A stretch of DNA of 64,000 bases from Calothrix sp. PCC 7716 (GTDB taxonomy: Bacteria; Cyanobacteriota; Cyanobacteriia; Cyanobacteriales; Nostocaceae). The DNA is taken from contig NZ_AP025018.1 in NCBI RefSeq assembly GCF_019977735.1, forward strand, positions 3,968,001-4,032,000, given 5' to 3'. How positions within the stretch are numbered: the first letter of the stretch is position 1; every line of letters starts with the position of its first letter. Positions 1-6,973 of this stretch are shown piece by piece. A program made the position numbers and the translations under genes. A model generated the notes under the pieces. It had not been told where the DNA came from and did no database searches. It was given only the letters and a program-made list of their open reading frames with translations.

Positions 1-594
1 GTACCCTACCATATTAGAACCTGGAAAAGTAGGCGCCCGACTACAGTGCTAAAACAGATGGCAGGGGGGCAACAATTTTATATCCAGTATTTTCAAGAAC
101 AAGGTTTAGCTGAAGCAGAACTTGAAGTCGATGTTCGCAAAACTATGAGTATGGTTTTATACTCTGCGTCAGGAGATGCGCCACCAGAAAAACGATGGCG
201 TTACGTGTTTGATAAATCCGAAAAGTTTATTGATACGCTTTCACAACCTTCAACGCTTCCAGCTTGGTTAACAGAGCAAGACCTTGATTATTTTACAAAT
301 GAATTTAAACGAACTGGGTTTCGAGGCGGTTTATCTTACTATAGAAATATGGATAGAAATTGGGAAAACACACCCTTTTTAAGTGGAGCAAAGTTACATC
401 AACCAGCATTATTTATAGGAGGAGAGGTTGACCCAACAATTACACTAAATCGCGATGTTATTAATATAATGGAAACGACAGTTCCTAACTTGAAAAATAA
501 GGTATTACTTCCAAATGCCGGACATTGGATACAGCAGGAGCGTCCAAGAGAAGTCAATCAGTTACTAATCGATTTTTTGAAAAGTAATCTGTAA
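1..594 (+). CDS. Alpha/beta hydrolase, epoxide-hydrolase-like (5'-truncated by window edge)
   Basis: The frame is open from base 1, so the gene starts outside the window; the GTG at 46 is internal. The visible part has the cap region QFYIQYFQEQGLAEAELE (near residues 9-26 counted from the GTG), typical of soluble epoxide hydrolases, then a C-terminal GGEVDPTIT strand with the acid residue and a NAGHW motif holding the catalytic His, followed by QQERP. The family hydrolyses epoxides or related substrates in the cytosol; substrate cannot be told. The nucleophile elbow lies upstream and is not visible. A 142-bp copy of its 3' end is found at 3844-3985. A Vat-type acetyltransferase converges on it from the right, 27 bp away. 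Confidence 0.85.
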   Translation, partial: VPYHIRTWKSRRPTTVLKQMAGGQQFYIQYFQEQGLAEAELEVDVRKTMSMVLYSASGDAPPEKRWRYVFDKSEKFIDTLSQPSTLPAWLTEQDLDYFTNEFKRTGFRGGLSYYRNMDRNWENTPFLSGAKLHQPALFIGGEVDPTITLNRDVINIMETTVPNLKNKVLLPNAGHWIQQERPREVNQLLIDFLKSNL

Positions 595-621
595 AGTTAT
601 CAATAGAACGTAGCGTGCGAT

Positions 622-1254
622 TTACACACAAGTTTTTAATCCTTCAATATCGGCGCCAACAATTTTCTCTAAATTCCTAGTAACTTTCTCAATATCCCAG
701 TTCCACCAAGCAATATCTAGTAAAATTTTGATTGTTTCATCAGGGAAACGCTGCCGTATTACATTAATAGGGTTCCCTCCTGCAATAGTGTAAGGTGGTA
801 TATCCTTAGTTACAACAGACTTGGCAGCAATAATTGCTCCATCGCCAATTTTAACTCCCGGCATTATTAGGGCTTCGTACCCTATCCATACATCATTGCC
901 AATTATAGTATCCCCTTTAAAAGGAAATTCATCTGATTTAGGCATTATACGCTCCCACCCATTACCAAAAATTTGAAATGGATAAGTTGAAAAGCCAGAC
1001 ATTTTATGATTGGCGCCGTTCATAATAAATTTTACACCTCTAGCTAATGCACAAAATTTGCCAATTATGAGCTTGTCACCAATAAAAGGAAAATGATAAA
1101 GCACATTGCGCTCAAAATTCTCTGAGTCTTCAGGGTCATCGTAATAAGTGTAATCTCCAATTATTATATTTGGGTTAGTAACAGTGTTTTTGATGAAACA
1201 AACTTGTGGAAATCCTTCCATAGGATGAGTTACTTTTGGGTCAGGGTATTGCAT
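622..1254 (-). CDS. Vat-family (xenobiotic) O-acetyltransferase
   Basis: This is a left-handed beta-helix acetyltransferase of 210 residues, the usual size for Vat/CatB-type xenobiotic acetyltransferases that acetylate streptogramin A or chloramphenicol with acetyl-CoA. Visible signatures are the N-terminal GDYTYYDDPE, the NGANHKM segment with the probable catalytic His, hexapeptide repeats ([19 protein letters not shown]), and IGDGAIIAAKSVVTKDIPPY followed by GGNP, which is the classic end of the helix. Whether it confers resistance is unknown; many environmental homologues do not. A 92-bp fragment of this gene recurs at 5890-5981. The gene contains GGCGCC sites, suggesting long residence. 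Confidence 0.88.
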   Translation of the reverse strand: MQYPDPKVTHPMEGFPQVCFIKNTVTNPNIIIGDYTYYDDPEDSENFERNVLYHFPFIGDKLIIGKFCALARGVKFIMNGANHKMSGFSTYPFQIFGNGWERIMPKSDEFPFKGDTIIGNDVWIGYEALIMPGVKIGDGAIIAAKSVVTKDIPPYTIAGGNPINVIRQRFPDETIKILLDIAWWNWDIEKVTRNLEKIVGADIEGLKTCV

Positions 1255-1258
1255 GGCT

Positions 1259-1642
1259 TTATATAAGCTCTTTTTTCATTATCAAAGAATCATTCAATTG
1301 AGCAGCAACCTCAAATCCCAAACGTTGGTAAAGCCGCAAGGCAGGATTTGAGAAAGATACACTTAGAGAAATTGCAGGATATACATTTTTGATACTGTCT
1401 AATAAATGTGTAATTAATTGTGTACCAATACCTTGGTTTCGATATTCAGGCAGTACGGCAATTGATAATTCGGGTGTTTGATCATTAATATACCCGTAAC
1501 CTGAATTTTGACTATTGAACAGACGAATCCATACGGCTCCAATCGGTATTAAGCTAAATTCTAAAACTGCAACAAAACCTAAATTATCTGTTTGGCAACC
1601 TTCAACATATTTTGCTAATTCTGGACGTAATTTTATTATTCG
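1259..1642 (-). pseudogene. GNAT N-acetyltransferase, N-terminally truncated remnant
   Basis: Reading the minus strand gives an uninterrupted frame ending at 1259 with clear GNAT features: a ...ELSIAVLPEYRNQGIGTQL segment (motif A, acetyl-CoA binding R/Q-x-x-G-x-G/A) followed by SFSNPALRLYQRLGFEV (motif B). About 125 residues are readable, but no ATG or GTG precedes them in frame, and roughly the first 40 residues of such a protein are missing. The frame runs into the 3' end of the reductase gene at 1636. I read it as a stump left by a deletion or recombination at that junction. An unconventional start inside the upstream gene cannot be excluded. Confidence 0.72.
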
Positions 1643-2196
1643 GAGGCATAACGAACTTGATAATGCAGTTCCACAAAGCTATCTCCATACATTTTTGATG
1701 TTAAGAGCTTTAGTGGAGGTGTGGCAATTGTACGTGGTAATAATGGCGCGCCACTGCCAAGCGTTACTGATGCTATCGAGACAATTATCTCATCGAGTAA
1801 GCCACAATCGTAAAATTGCCCGACTAAATCACCACCACCGACTATCCAAATATTTTTATTTCCTGCTGCTGCGAGCATTTCTTGATGAACAGGTCGAACA
1901 TCCCCCTTTACAAATCGTACATCTGTTCCATCAATTGCAGGTAAAATACGAGAGGAGAAAACCCAAGTTGGTTGTTCGTACAGCCATGCTTGAGGACGCT
2001 CGGCATCTTGATTAATATGGTGAGCTAAAATCCATTCATAAGTGGTTGAACCCATTGCGATGGCGCCAACTTCTCGAATAAAATTAGAATAGCTGTCTCC
2101 TCCTACCTCGCCAAGTTGAAATAACCAATCTAGGGAGTTATTTGAATCAGCAATAAACCCATCCAAACTAGTAGCTGTGTAGTATTGAATTTTCAT
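1636..2196 (-). CDS. Dihydrofolate-reductase-like / RibD C-terminal domain reductase
   Basis: A 186-residue single-domain protein starting MKIQYYTATSLDGFIAD, the hallmark N-terminus of the RibD_C/DHFR-like superfamily. It also has AIAMGSTTYEW, the NADPH-binding WIVGGGDLVGQF loop and a late LGSGAPLLP motif. The family uses NAD(P)H to reduce pteridine-, pyrimidine- or other small heterocyclic substrates; most single-domain members are functionally uncharacterised, so no substrate is assigned. It is transcribed leftward and its end abuts the GNAT remnant. Confidence 0.85.
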   Translation of the reverse strand: MKIQYYTATSLDGFIADSNNSLDWLFQLGEVGGDSYSNFIREVGAIAMGSTTYEWILAHHINQDAERPQAWLYEQPTWVFSSRILPAIDGTDVRFVKGDVRPVHQEMLAAAGNKNIWIVGGGDLVGQFYDCGLLDEIIVSIASVTLGSGAPLLPRTIATPPLKLLTSKMYGDSFVELHYQVRYASE

Positions 2197-2377
2197 AAAG
2201 TCGAATCAGAAAAAATTATGTATTACCGATATAATAATTTTACCTCAATGTGGAATAATGATTATTACAAAATATAAAATTTTAGTAATTATAAAATCAG
2301 CACCCATAACAGCCCTAAATTATTTGTGTTTACCCAGTATACCGAAGTAAATTTTAAATATATACTTCTTTTTTATT

Positions 2378-2406
2378 CCTTTGTGTCCTTTGCACCTTTG
2401 TGGTTC
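2378..2406. repeat. Dispersed 'CTTTGTGTCCTTTG...TTTGTGGT' repeat
   Basis: One copy of a short repeat related to others at 12030, 19900, 20084, 44400 and 49152. The full family reads roughly CTCTGTGTxCTCTGTGGTAAA or its complement. It lies in the long AT-rich gap 2197-2903, in which I see only this repeat and the small gene remnant at 2544. Confidence 0.5.
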
Positions 2407-2543
2407 ATTCTAAAACAGTTCATTTTTTTATAAATGATTTATAATTACTATATATTTTAATTTTTTAGAAAACTTAACAGTTTGACGGACAAGCTGAGAT
2501 AAGGAAAGGTTTTCAGGTCTGTTTTTTTACTCAGTAACATTAA

Positions 2544-2675
2544 CTTACAGTTTTAGAATTGTATGAACTGTGGCACGCTAAAAAACGTGATTCTAAGTTG
2601 CTTTATCGAGGACTTGAGGCGCCTATTGCTCAAAGAGCAAGGACTGCGTTTCAATTTTGGTTAGAACAGCTTTAA
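2544..2675 (+). pseudogene. Short orphan gene remnant (C-terminal about 43 codons)
   Basis: Between a stop at 2541 and the TAA at 2673 is a frame encoding LTVLELYELWHAKKRDSKLL then YRGLEAPIAQRARTAFQFWL. It has no start codon of its own, a protein-like composition and one GGCGCC site. It looks like the C-terminal end of a helical protein whose front part has been lost. I do not recognise the family. Chance open reading is possible for this length. Confidence 0.35.
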
Positions 2676-2903
2676 TTGTAAAGTGTGTAAGCAGCCCAAG
2701 AATCCGCTTGCACACTGACTATTTTTCTCAGTCCATTTTTATCGAATAGGCGCCATTAGCATCTGGATTTTAACTCGGTGCGGTTGAAATGGGACATTCA
2801 AAATTCGCCATTGTAGAAAGCAAAAAAATCAATTTTTATATACTACAATATATTACAAATGTATTTTTTGTTGGCACGAAAAAGTTAGTGTTAGGAGTTC
2901 TTA

Positions 2904-3791
2904 ATGCATTCAGATGATATCAACGTATCTCTCGTAGTTCAATTGGTCTCCGCGCAGTTTCCCCTGTGGGCAAATCTTCCTATAAAGCCTGTTGAATTCA
3001 GCGGAGTAGACAACAGAACCTTTCGTCTTGGCGAGGATATGTTAGTGCGGCTACCGAGTGCTGAGGCATACACCGCTCAAGTGGAAAAGGAACACCAATG
3101 GTTGCCGAAACTGGCGCCACTTCTTCCTATTCCAATCCCTATGCCAGTAGCGATGGGGGTTCCTTCTAACGTGTATCCTTGGCATTGGTCAATTTATCGG
3201 TGGCTCGATGGTGAGAACGCCGCTATCGAACGCATCGCTGACCTAGAGGAATTTGCGACTTCCCTAGCTCAATTTCTCGGCGCCTTGCAACAGATTGATA
3301 CTGTCGATGGACCACCACCTGGACTGCACAACTTTTTTCGCGGCGCCGAGTTGACAGTTTATGACACTGAAACTAGGCAGACAATCGCAGCGTTAGACAA
3401 AGAGATTGATGCCGACACAGCGACAGCAGTGTGGGAGACAGCGCTTAAAGCTTCATGGCATGGCTCACCCGTTTGGTTTCACGGAGATGTAAGTGCAGGA
3501 AATCTGCTGGTAAAACAGGGGCAGTTAAGCGCCGTTATTGATTTCGGGTGTTCAGGTGTGGGAGACCCAGCATGTGACATGACCATTGCGTGGACACTTT
3601 TATCAGGTAAAAGCCGGGACGTTTTCCGTAGAGTTCTTCCAGTTGATGACGCAACCTGGGCACGAGGTCGTGGTTGGGCACTATGGAAAGCACTGATTAC
3701 ACTTGCCGAACACATAAACACGAATCCCTTAGAAGCGGGAAAAGCGCGACAAGTAATTGATGAAGTACTTACCGATTATAAGCAATGCTAG
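2904..3791 (+). CDS. Aminoglycoside phosphotransferase (APH)-family kinase
   Basis: 295 residues with the APH/choline-kinase fold. The catalytic loop is HGDVSAGNLLV (near residues 193-203; Asp as base, Asn for Mg), followed by VIDFGCSGVGDPACDM (near 211-226), the DFG-equivalent plus the D-x-A/C-x-D signature. An N-terminal ATP-lobe segment reads DNRTFRLGEDMLVRLPS. Such enzymes phosphorylate aminoglycosides, macrolides or other hydroxylated small molecules; close homologues in environmental bacteria often act on unknown substrates. AGGAG lies about 8 bp before the ATG. The gene has three GGCGCC sites. It is flanked by gene remnants on the right. Confidence 0.9.
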   Translation: MHSDDINVSLVVQLVSAQFPLWANLPIKPVEFSGVDNRTFRLGEDMLVRLPSAEAYTAQVEKEHQWLPKLAPLLPIPIPMPVAMGVPSNVYPWHWSIYRWLDGENAAIERIADLEEFATSLAQFLGALQQIDTVDGPPPGLHNFFRGAELTVYDTETRQTIAALDKEIDADTATAVWETALKASWHGSPVWFHGDVSAGNLLVKQGQLSAVIDFGCSGVGDPACDMTIAWTLLSGKSRDVFRRVLPVDDATWARGRGWALWKALITLAEHINTNPLEAGKARQVIDEVLTDYKQC

Positions 3792-3802
3792 TTCTTTTTA
3801 GC

Positions 3803-3844
3803 TTATAAACCCGCCATCATACCTCCATCTGCTAAAATACACTC
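3803..3844 (-). pseudogene. SDR oxidoreductase C-terminal remnant
   Basis: The minus strand reads ECILADGGMMAGL followed by a stop at 3803. The 'DGG-M-x-G-L-stop' ending is characteristic of short-chain dehydrogenases/reductases. Only about 14 codons survive, and the reading joins directly to the duplicated hydrolase fragment at 3844 through a shared GATGTT, suggesting a recombination junction. The identification rests on a very short match. Confidence 0.5.
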
Positions 3845-3985
3845 GATGTTATTAATATAATGGAAACGACAGTTTCTAACTTGAAAAATAAGGTATTACT
3901 TCCAAATGCCAGACATTGGATACAGCAGGAACGTCCAAGAGAAGTCAATCAGTTACTAATCGAATTGTTCAAAAGTACTTTGTAA
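3844..3985 (+). pseudogene. Duplicated 3' end of the alpha/beta hydrolase gene
   Basis: These 142 bp are nearly identical to 453-594 (start CGATGTTATTAATATAATGG, end ...TAA), including the stop codon position, with around ten substitutions concentrated at the end. The fragment has no upstream coding region and is therefore a decayed copy. In the original location the Vat gene follows; in this copy a Vat fragment also follows, but 1.9 kb away at 5890. The pair thus looks like a duplicated hydrolase-vat segment later split by other genes. Confidence 0.85.
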
Positions 3986-4021
3986 TGTTTCTCATATTAA
4001 CTCTCTCTGCGTACTCTGTGC

Positions 4022-4261
4022 CTAATCAGGTAAAAGAATTTTTCTACCAAGTTCAACACTAATTTGGAACGAAAGCACTTTCCCATCTCGACGCAAGGTC
4101 TCTAATATAAATTGTCTACGTTCTGCACTTAGGGACTTCCATATAAAAAAATCTCCAAAATTTTTTTGTGGAGCAGGCAAGGATGCCTGCTCTAAACGTA
4201 GGCGGGCAAGGATGCCCGCTCCACAACATGAATAATTTATTTTTTGGAAGTCCCTTAACAT
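4022..4261 (-). pseudogene. DeoR-family regulator remnant, disrupted by a MITE-like insertion
   Basis: If the 123-bp element at 4132-4254 and one TAA are removed, the minus strand reads MLSAERRQFILETLRRDGKV, a textbook start of a DeoR-family HTH repressor (the ERR-x-x-I-L-E-x-L motif). The remaining frame continues LSFQISVELG and then diverges and stops after about 10 codons, so only the N-terminal third of the helix-turn-helix survives. The gene is therefore broken twice: by the insertion after its second codon and by loss of everything after about residue 30. It lies divergently next to the HAD phosphatase, which it may once have controlled; direct TTTTATGCGT repeats lie between them (near 4310 and 4345). 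Confidence 0.8.
4132..4254. mobile_element. MITE-like element with 10-bp terminal inverted repeats and TAA target duplication
   Basis: The ends are GGGACTTCCA (4132-4141) and TGGAAGTCCC (4245-4254), a perfect 10-bp inverted repeat followed by A-rich stretches on both sides. The flanks are TTA on the left (4129-4131) and TTA on the right (4255-4257), a 3-bp target duplication. Removing the element plus one copy restores the start of a DeoR gene. Inside are two copies of the dispersed GGGCAAGGATGCCC palindrome. No coding capacity is seen, so it would need a transposase in trans. Confidence 0.85.
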
Positions 4262-4377
4262 AAGCTTTCACTGATAAGTATTACTAATTTATGTTTATTT
4301 TGCGGTTTTATGCGTTTAATATCGTATATGTACAGTTTATTACGTTTTTATGCGTAATTGGGCGTTGACCAGGGGAA

Positions 4378-4992
4378 ATGCTGATGACAGCAACAAAATT
4401 TTCTAAAACAGGTAGTACTTCCCTCACACCATCATACAAAGCATTGATTTTTGACTGTGACGGAACGCTAGCAAATACCTTACCTGTACATTTTCAAGCG
4501 TGGTCTGCATCTTTGAATAAGTTTGGCGCCTCTTTAAGTGAGGAATGGTTCTATCAAAACTGTGGAACTTCAGCGTTAGAAATGATTAAGCTACTTAACA
4601 GTCAGTTCTGTTATCAGCTTGATTCTACTTTAGTCAACGTTGAGCGAAAAAAAATTTACCAATCAATGATTCATGCAGTCCAAGAAATTCAGGAAGTTGC
4701 GGAAATAGCGCGAGCGAATTACGGTAAAGTACCAATGGCAGTTGCATCTGGTGGTGATGGCGCCATAGTGCAAGCAACCCTTAAGGTGTTGAAACTTCAT
4801 AAATTGTTTGACACTGTTGTTAGTGTAGATGATGTCAACAGAGGCAAACCTGAGCCAGATATTTTTCTGCTGGCTGCTAAACGTTTAGGGGTTGCACCCG
4901 AAGATTGTATGGTTTATGAAGATAGCGACAGCGGGTTGGAGGCAGCACAAAGAGCAGGAATGCGTTTTGTTGACGTGCGCGCTTTTTATTAG
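4378..4992 (+). CDS. HAD-superfamily hydrolase, beta-phosphoglucomutase/phosphatase type
   Basis: 204 residues of HAD subfamily IA. Motif I is FDCDGTLANT (near residues 25-34, nucleophile and acid Asp), motif II is VASGG (near 120), motif III is the Lys in RGKPEPD (near 157), and motif IV is EDSDSGLEAA near the C-terminus. Members dephosphorylate or isomerise sugar phosphates or similar metabolites; the substrate is not predictable. ATG at 4378 is followed by another ATG at 4384. The neighbouring DeoR remnant fits a former sugar-phosphate regulation. A nucleotidyltransferase gene follows 15 bp downstream and may be cotranscribed. Confidence 0.88.
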   Translation: MLMTATKFSKTGSTSLTPSYKALIFDCDGTLANTLPVHFQAWSASLNKFGASLSEEWFYQNCGTSALEMIKLLNSQFCYQLDSTLVNVERKKIYQSMIHAVQEIQEVAEIARANYGKVPMAVASGGDGAIVQATLKVLKLHKLFDTVVSVDDVNRGKPEPDIFLLAAKRLGVAPEDCMVYEDSDSGLEAAQRAGMRFVDVRAFY

Positions 4993-5007
4993 TAAAACTA
5001 TTTAATT

Positions 5008-5874
5008 ATGGATGCAAATAACTATCTCCTTGGATTGGCAAAGCGTAATGTTCAAGCTTATGTTACAAATCCTAAAGCTAGAGCAGCTATGGTTACAGGT
5101 TCTGTTGCAGAGGGTGAATGTGATTTTTACTCAGATATTGATATAAGTATTTATTACGATGAGTTACCAACTGAGGAAGAACTAGAAAGCGTGCGCCACA
5201 ATAATCAAGGTTCTGCTCGTCTTTGGTTTCTTGGTGATAGAAGCGAAGGAGGTTTTGCGGAAGCTTATAAAGTAAATGGTGTAGAGTGCCAATTTGGTCA
5301 TGTGACAATAAATCAATGGGAGCATGATATGGCAACGGTTTTAGAGCAGCTTGATGTAACTTCTTGGGTACAAAAAGCCTTATCTGGAATAGTTATTTGT
5401 ATCCCATTATACGGTGAAGAATTAATCAACCATTGGAAGCAAGTAGCAGCAAATTATCCGGATGCACTAGCGGTTGCAATGGTGAAAAAGCATCTACAAT
5501 TTTTTGGCTTATGGGGTTTGCAAGAAAATTATTTTGTTATACGTGATGGTACATTATGGCAACATCAGGTGCTTGTAGAAACCGTGCAAAATATCCTTGG
5601 TGTTTTAGCTGGATTAAATCAACTGTACTATTCTACATTCCAGTTTAAACGTATGGGTAAATTTATTGGCAAGATGTATATTGTTCCTAATAATTTATAC
5701 TTACGTCTTGAAAATATATTTAAAATAGAACCATACTTGGCTGCAATTCAATTGAAAGAACTAATTCAAGAAACAGTAGTATTAGTAGAGTTGCAAATGC
5801 CGCAGATAGATACATCACTGGTACGACGCAAGCTTGACTGGCGCCATGAAGCTTGGAAATATATAGATACGTAA
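5008..5874 (+). CDS. Nucleotidyltransferase-domain protein (aminoglycoside adenylyltransferase-like fold)
   Basis: 288 residues. The N-terminal Pol-beta-type nucleotidyltransferase motif is GSVAEGECDFYSDIDISIYY (near residues 31-50), with the GS helix and the paired metal-binding aspartates in DID. A helical C-terminal half follows, as in AadA- or DUF4037-type proteins. It would transfer a nucleotide from NTP to a small molecule or protein. Substrate unknown. It probably shares a transcript with the HAD gene just upstream. Together with the Vat, APH and methyltransferase genes it is part of the cluster of small-molecule-modifying enzymes at this end of the window. Confidence 0.75.
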   Translation: MDANNYLLGLAKRNVQAYVTNPKARAAMVTGSVAEGECDFYSDIDISIYYDELPTEEELESVRHNNQGSARLWFLGDRSEGGFAEAYKVNGVECQFGHVTINQWEHDMATVLEQLDVTSWVQKALSGIVICIPLYGEELINHWKQVAANYPDALAVAMVKKHLQFFGLWGLQENYFVIRDGTLWQHQVLVETVQNILGVLAGLNQLYYSTFQFKRMGKFIGKMYIVPNNLYLRLENIFKIEPYLAAIQLKELIQETVVLVELQMPQIDTSLVRRKLDWRHEAWKYIDT

Positions 5875-5889
5875 TGATAAGTTGCTAAC

Positions 5890-5981
5890 CATCGCCAATT
5901 TTAACTCCCGGCATTATTAGGGCTTCGTACCCTATGCATATATCATTGCCAATTATAGTATCCCCTTTAAAAGGAAATTCA
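5890..5981 (-). pseudogene. Duplicated internal fragment of the Vat acetyltransferase
   Basis: These 92 bp match 840-931 with only two substitutions seen (starting CATCGCCAATTTTAACTCCC). The piece encodes the hexapeptide-repeat part of the Vat-like enzyme at 622-1254, in the same orientation, but has neither start nor end. It is a recent duplication remnant: the low divergence contrasts with the heavily deleted surroundings. Confidence 0.88.
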
Positions 5982-6000
5982 ATATAAACACATATAACCT

Positions 6001-6767
6001 TTAATCGCATATGGTGGCAGAAAAACACATAGTATCTGTATGCGAACTAGGCTGCAAATCATCTATGTAGTTGGCAGACAACGTGATATCTTTATAACCA
6101 TTTTGCTCTAAAAATAATATAAATTCATCTCGTCCAAACCAATGAAGCGGCAAACGTTGAAGTTCTGTTGCTACTAATTTACCATCTTTCCATTTTTCGT
6201 AACGAATAAAAGTTAGATTGAGTTGGGAGAGAAAGGAGATATTACAATAAGTTTGCATTAAAATGATTGAGCCATCAGCACATTCTATCGGCAAAGATTG
6301 CTTAATAATATTTTCTGTCTTAAAATCTTCAACAGGAAGTTCCAAATCAATGAATATACGACCCTGTGGTTCAAGGTGTCTTGCAAAAGCTTGCAATGCA
6401 GCGACAGCAGCAGACCGTTTTTCCAACAACATGAATGAGCCAAAGCTCACTACTATTGCATTATATTTACTAGGCAAATCTAAATCTTCGACGTTAGCTT
6501 GATAGAGAACAGGAGACAAACCTCTGGCTGTACAATGCGAGCGACAAGAAGCTAGCATATCAGGTGAAACATCAACACCTTCAACTTGTAAACCAGCTTC
6601 TAGTAGTGGTATAAGTAGGCGCCCTGTACCTACCATCACCTCAAGGATTTTCCGCCAATTTTAGAAAGGTGCTTTATGTAGTAACTTACGTCAGGATACT
6701 CTCCACCAATTGGCTTGGTGATATTGTAAACTTCGGTACACAGAGTTCCATATGTTGTTAGGGTCAT
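6001..6767 (-). pseudogene. Class I SAM-dependent methyltransferase with a single-base frameshift
   Basis: A start at 6767 gives MTLTTYGTLCTEVYNITKPI, GGEYPD and YYIKHLSKIGGK, then the frame hits a stop. One base later the reading resumes as ILEVMVGTGRLLIPLLEAGL (motif I, SAM-binding E-x-G-x-G-like), VEGVDVSPDML (motif II) and the rest to 6001. The shift lies in a run of A (minus-strand GGAAAATCC, near 6650), where one extra A would restore a continuous protein of about 255 residues. The downstream part alone (from about 6639) lacks the first strand-loop and would probably be inactive. It is either a real homopolymer mutation or a sequencing error. Confidence 0.82.
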
Positions 6768-6846
6768 GCGAATGCCTCTATTCAGTTTAAAACTACTTGT
6801 ACTCACTCCAAAACATTATAGGTTTGGCGCCAACTCTCAATTGTGT

Positions 6847-6915
6847 TTACATTGGACTGGCAATTTCAATTAAAACTCCATCTAAATCTCGCACGTATGC
6901 TACGGTTGGTAAATA
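6847..6915 (-). pseudogene. Glyoxalase/VOC-family C-terminal remnant
   Basis: The minus strand reads LPTVAYVRDLDGVLIEIASP then M and a stop at 6847. 'RDLDGVLIEI' is the metal-ligand (Glu) strand at the end of vicinal-oxygen-chelate proteins such as glyoxalase I and bleomycin-binding proteins. No start and no other domain half remain. It is directly followed (leftward) by the methyltransferase and is another stump in this decayed segment. Confidence 0.65.
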
Positions 6916-6937
6916 AAAAAAAAGATATTTTGGGGGG

Positions 6938-6967
6938 AGGCAGGCAGGGATGCCTGCTCCACAAGAG
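6938..6967. repeat. Dispersed 'GGCAAGGATGCC...CCACAAGAG' palindromic repeat
   Basis: One copy of a family with a short GGCAxGGATGCC-type palindrome followed by CTCCACAAGAG. Other copies lie at 4170-4225, 10058, 24600, 37840, 49400 and 61758. It sits just past the stop of the Hsp70-like gene. Confidence 0.75.
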
Positions 6968-6973
6968 TTTATT

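Noticed and set aside
1515-2015. Plus-strand open frame of 166 codons
   Set aside because: Antisense to the DHFR-like gene and GNAT remnant, which have clear family motifs; composition Arg/His/Leu-rich as usual for shadow frames.
1-6960. Integron cassette array
   Set aside because: Gene content would fit, but orientations are mixed, no integrase and no attC-like inverted repeats between genes were seen.
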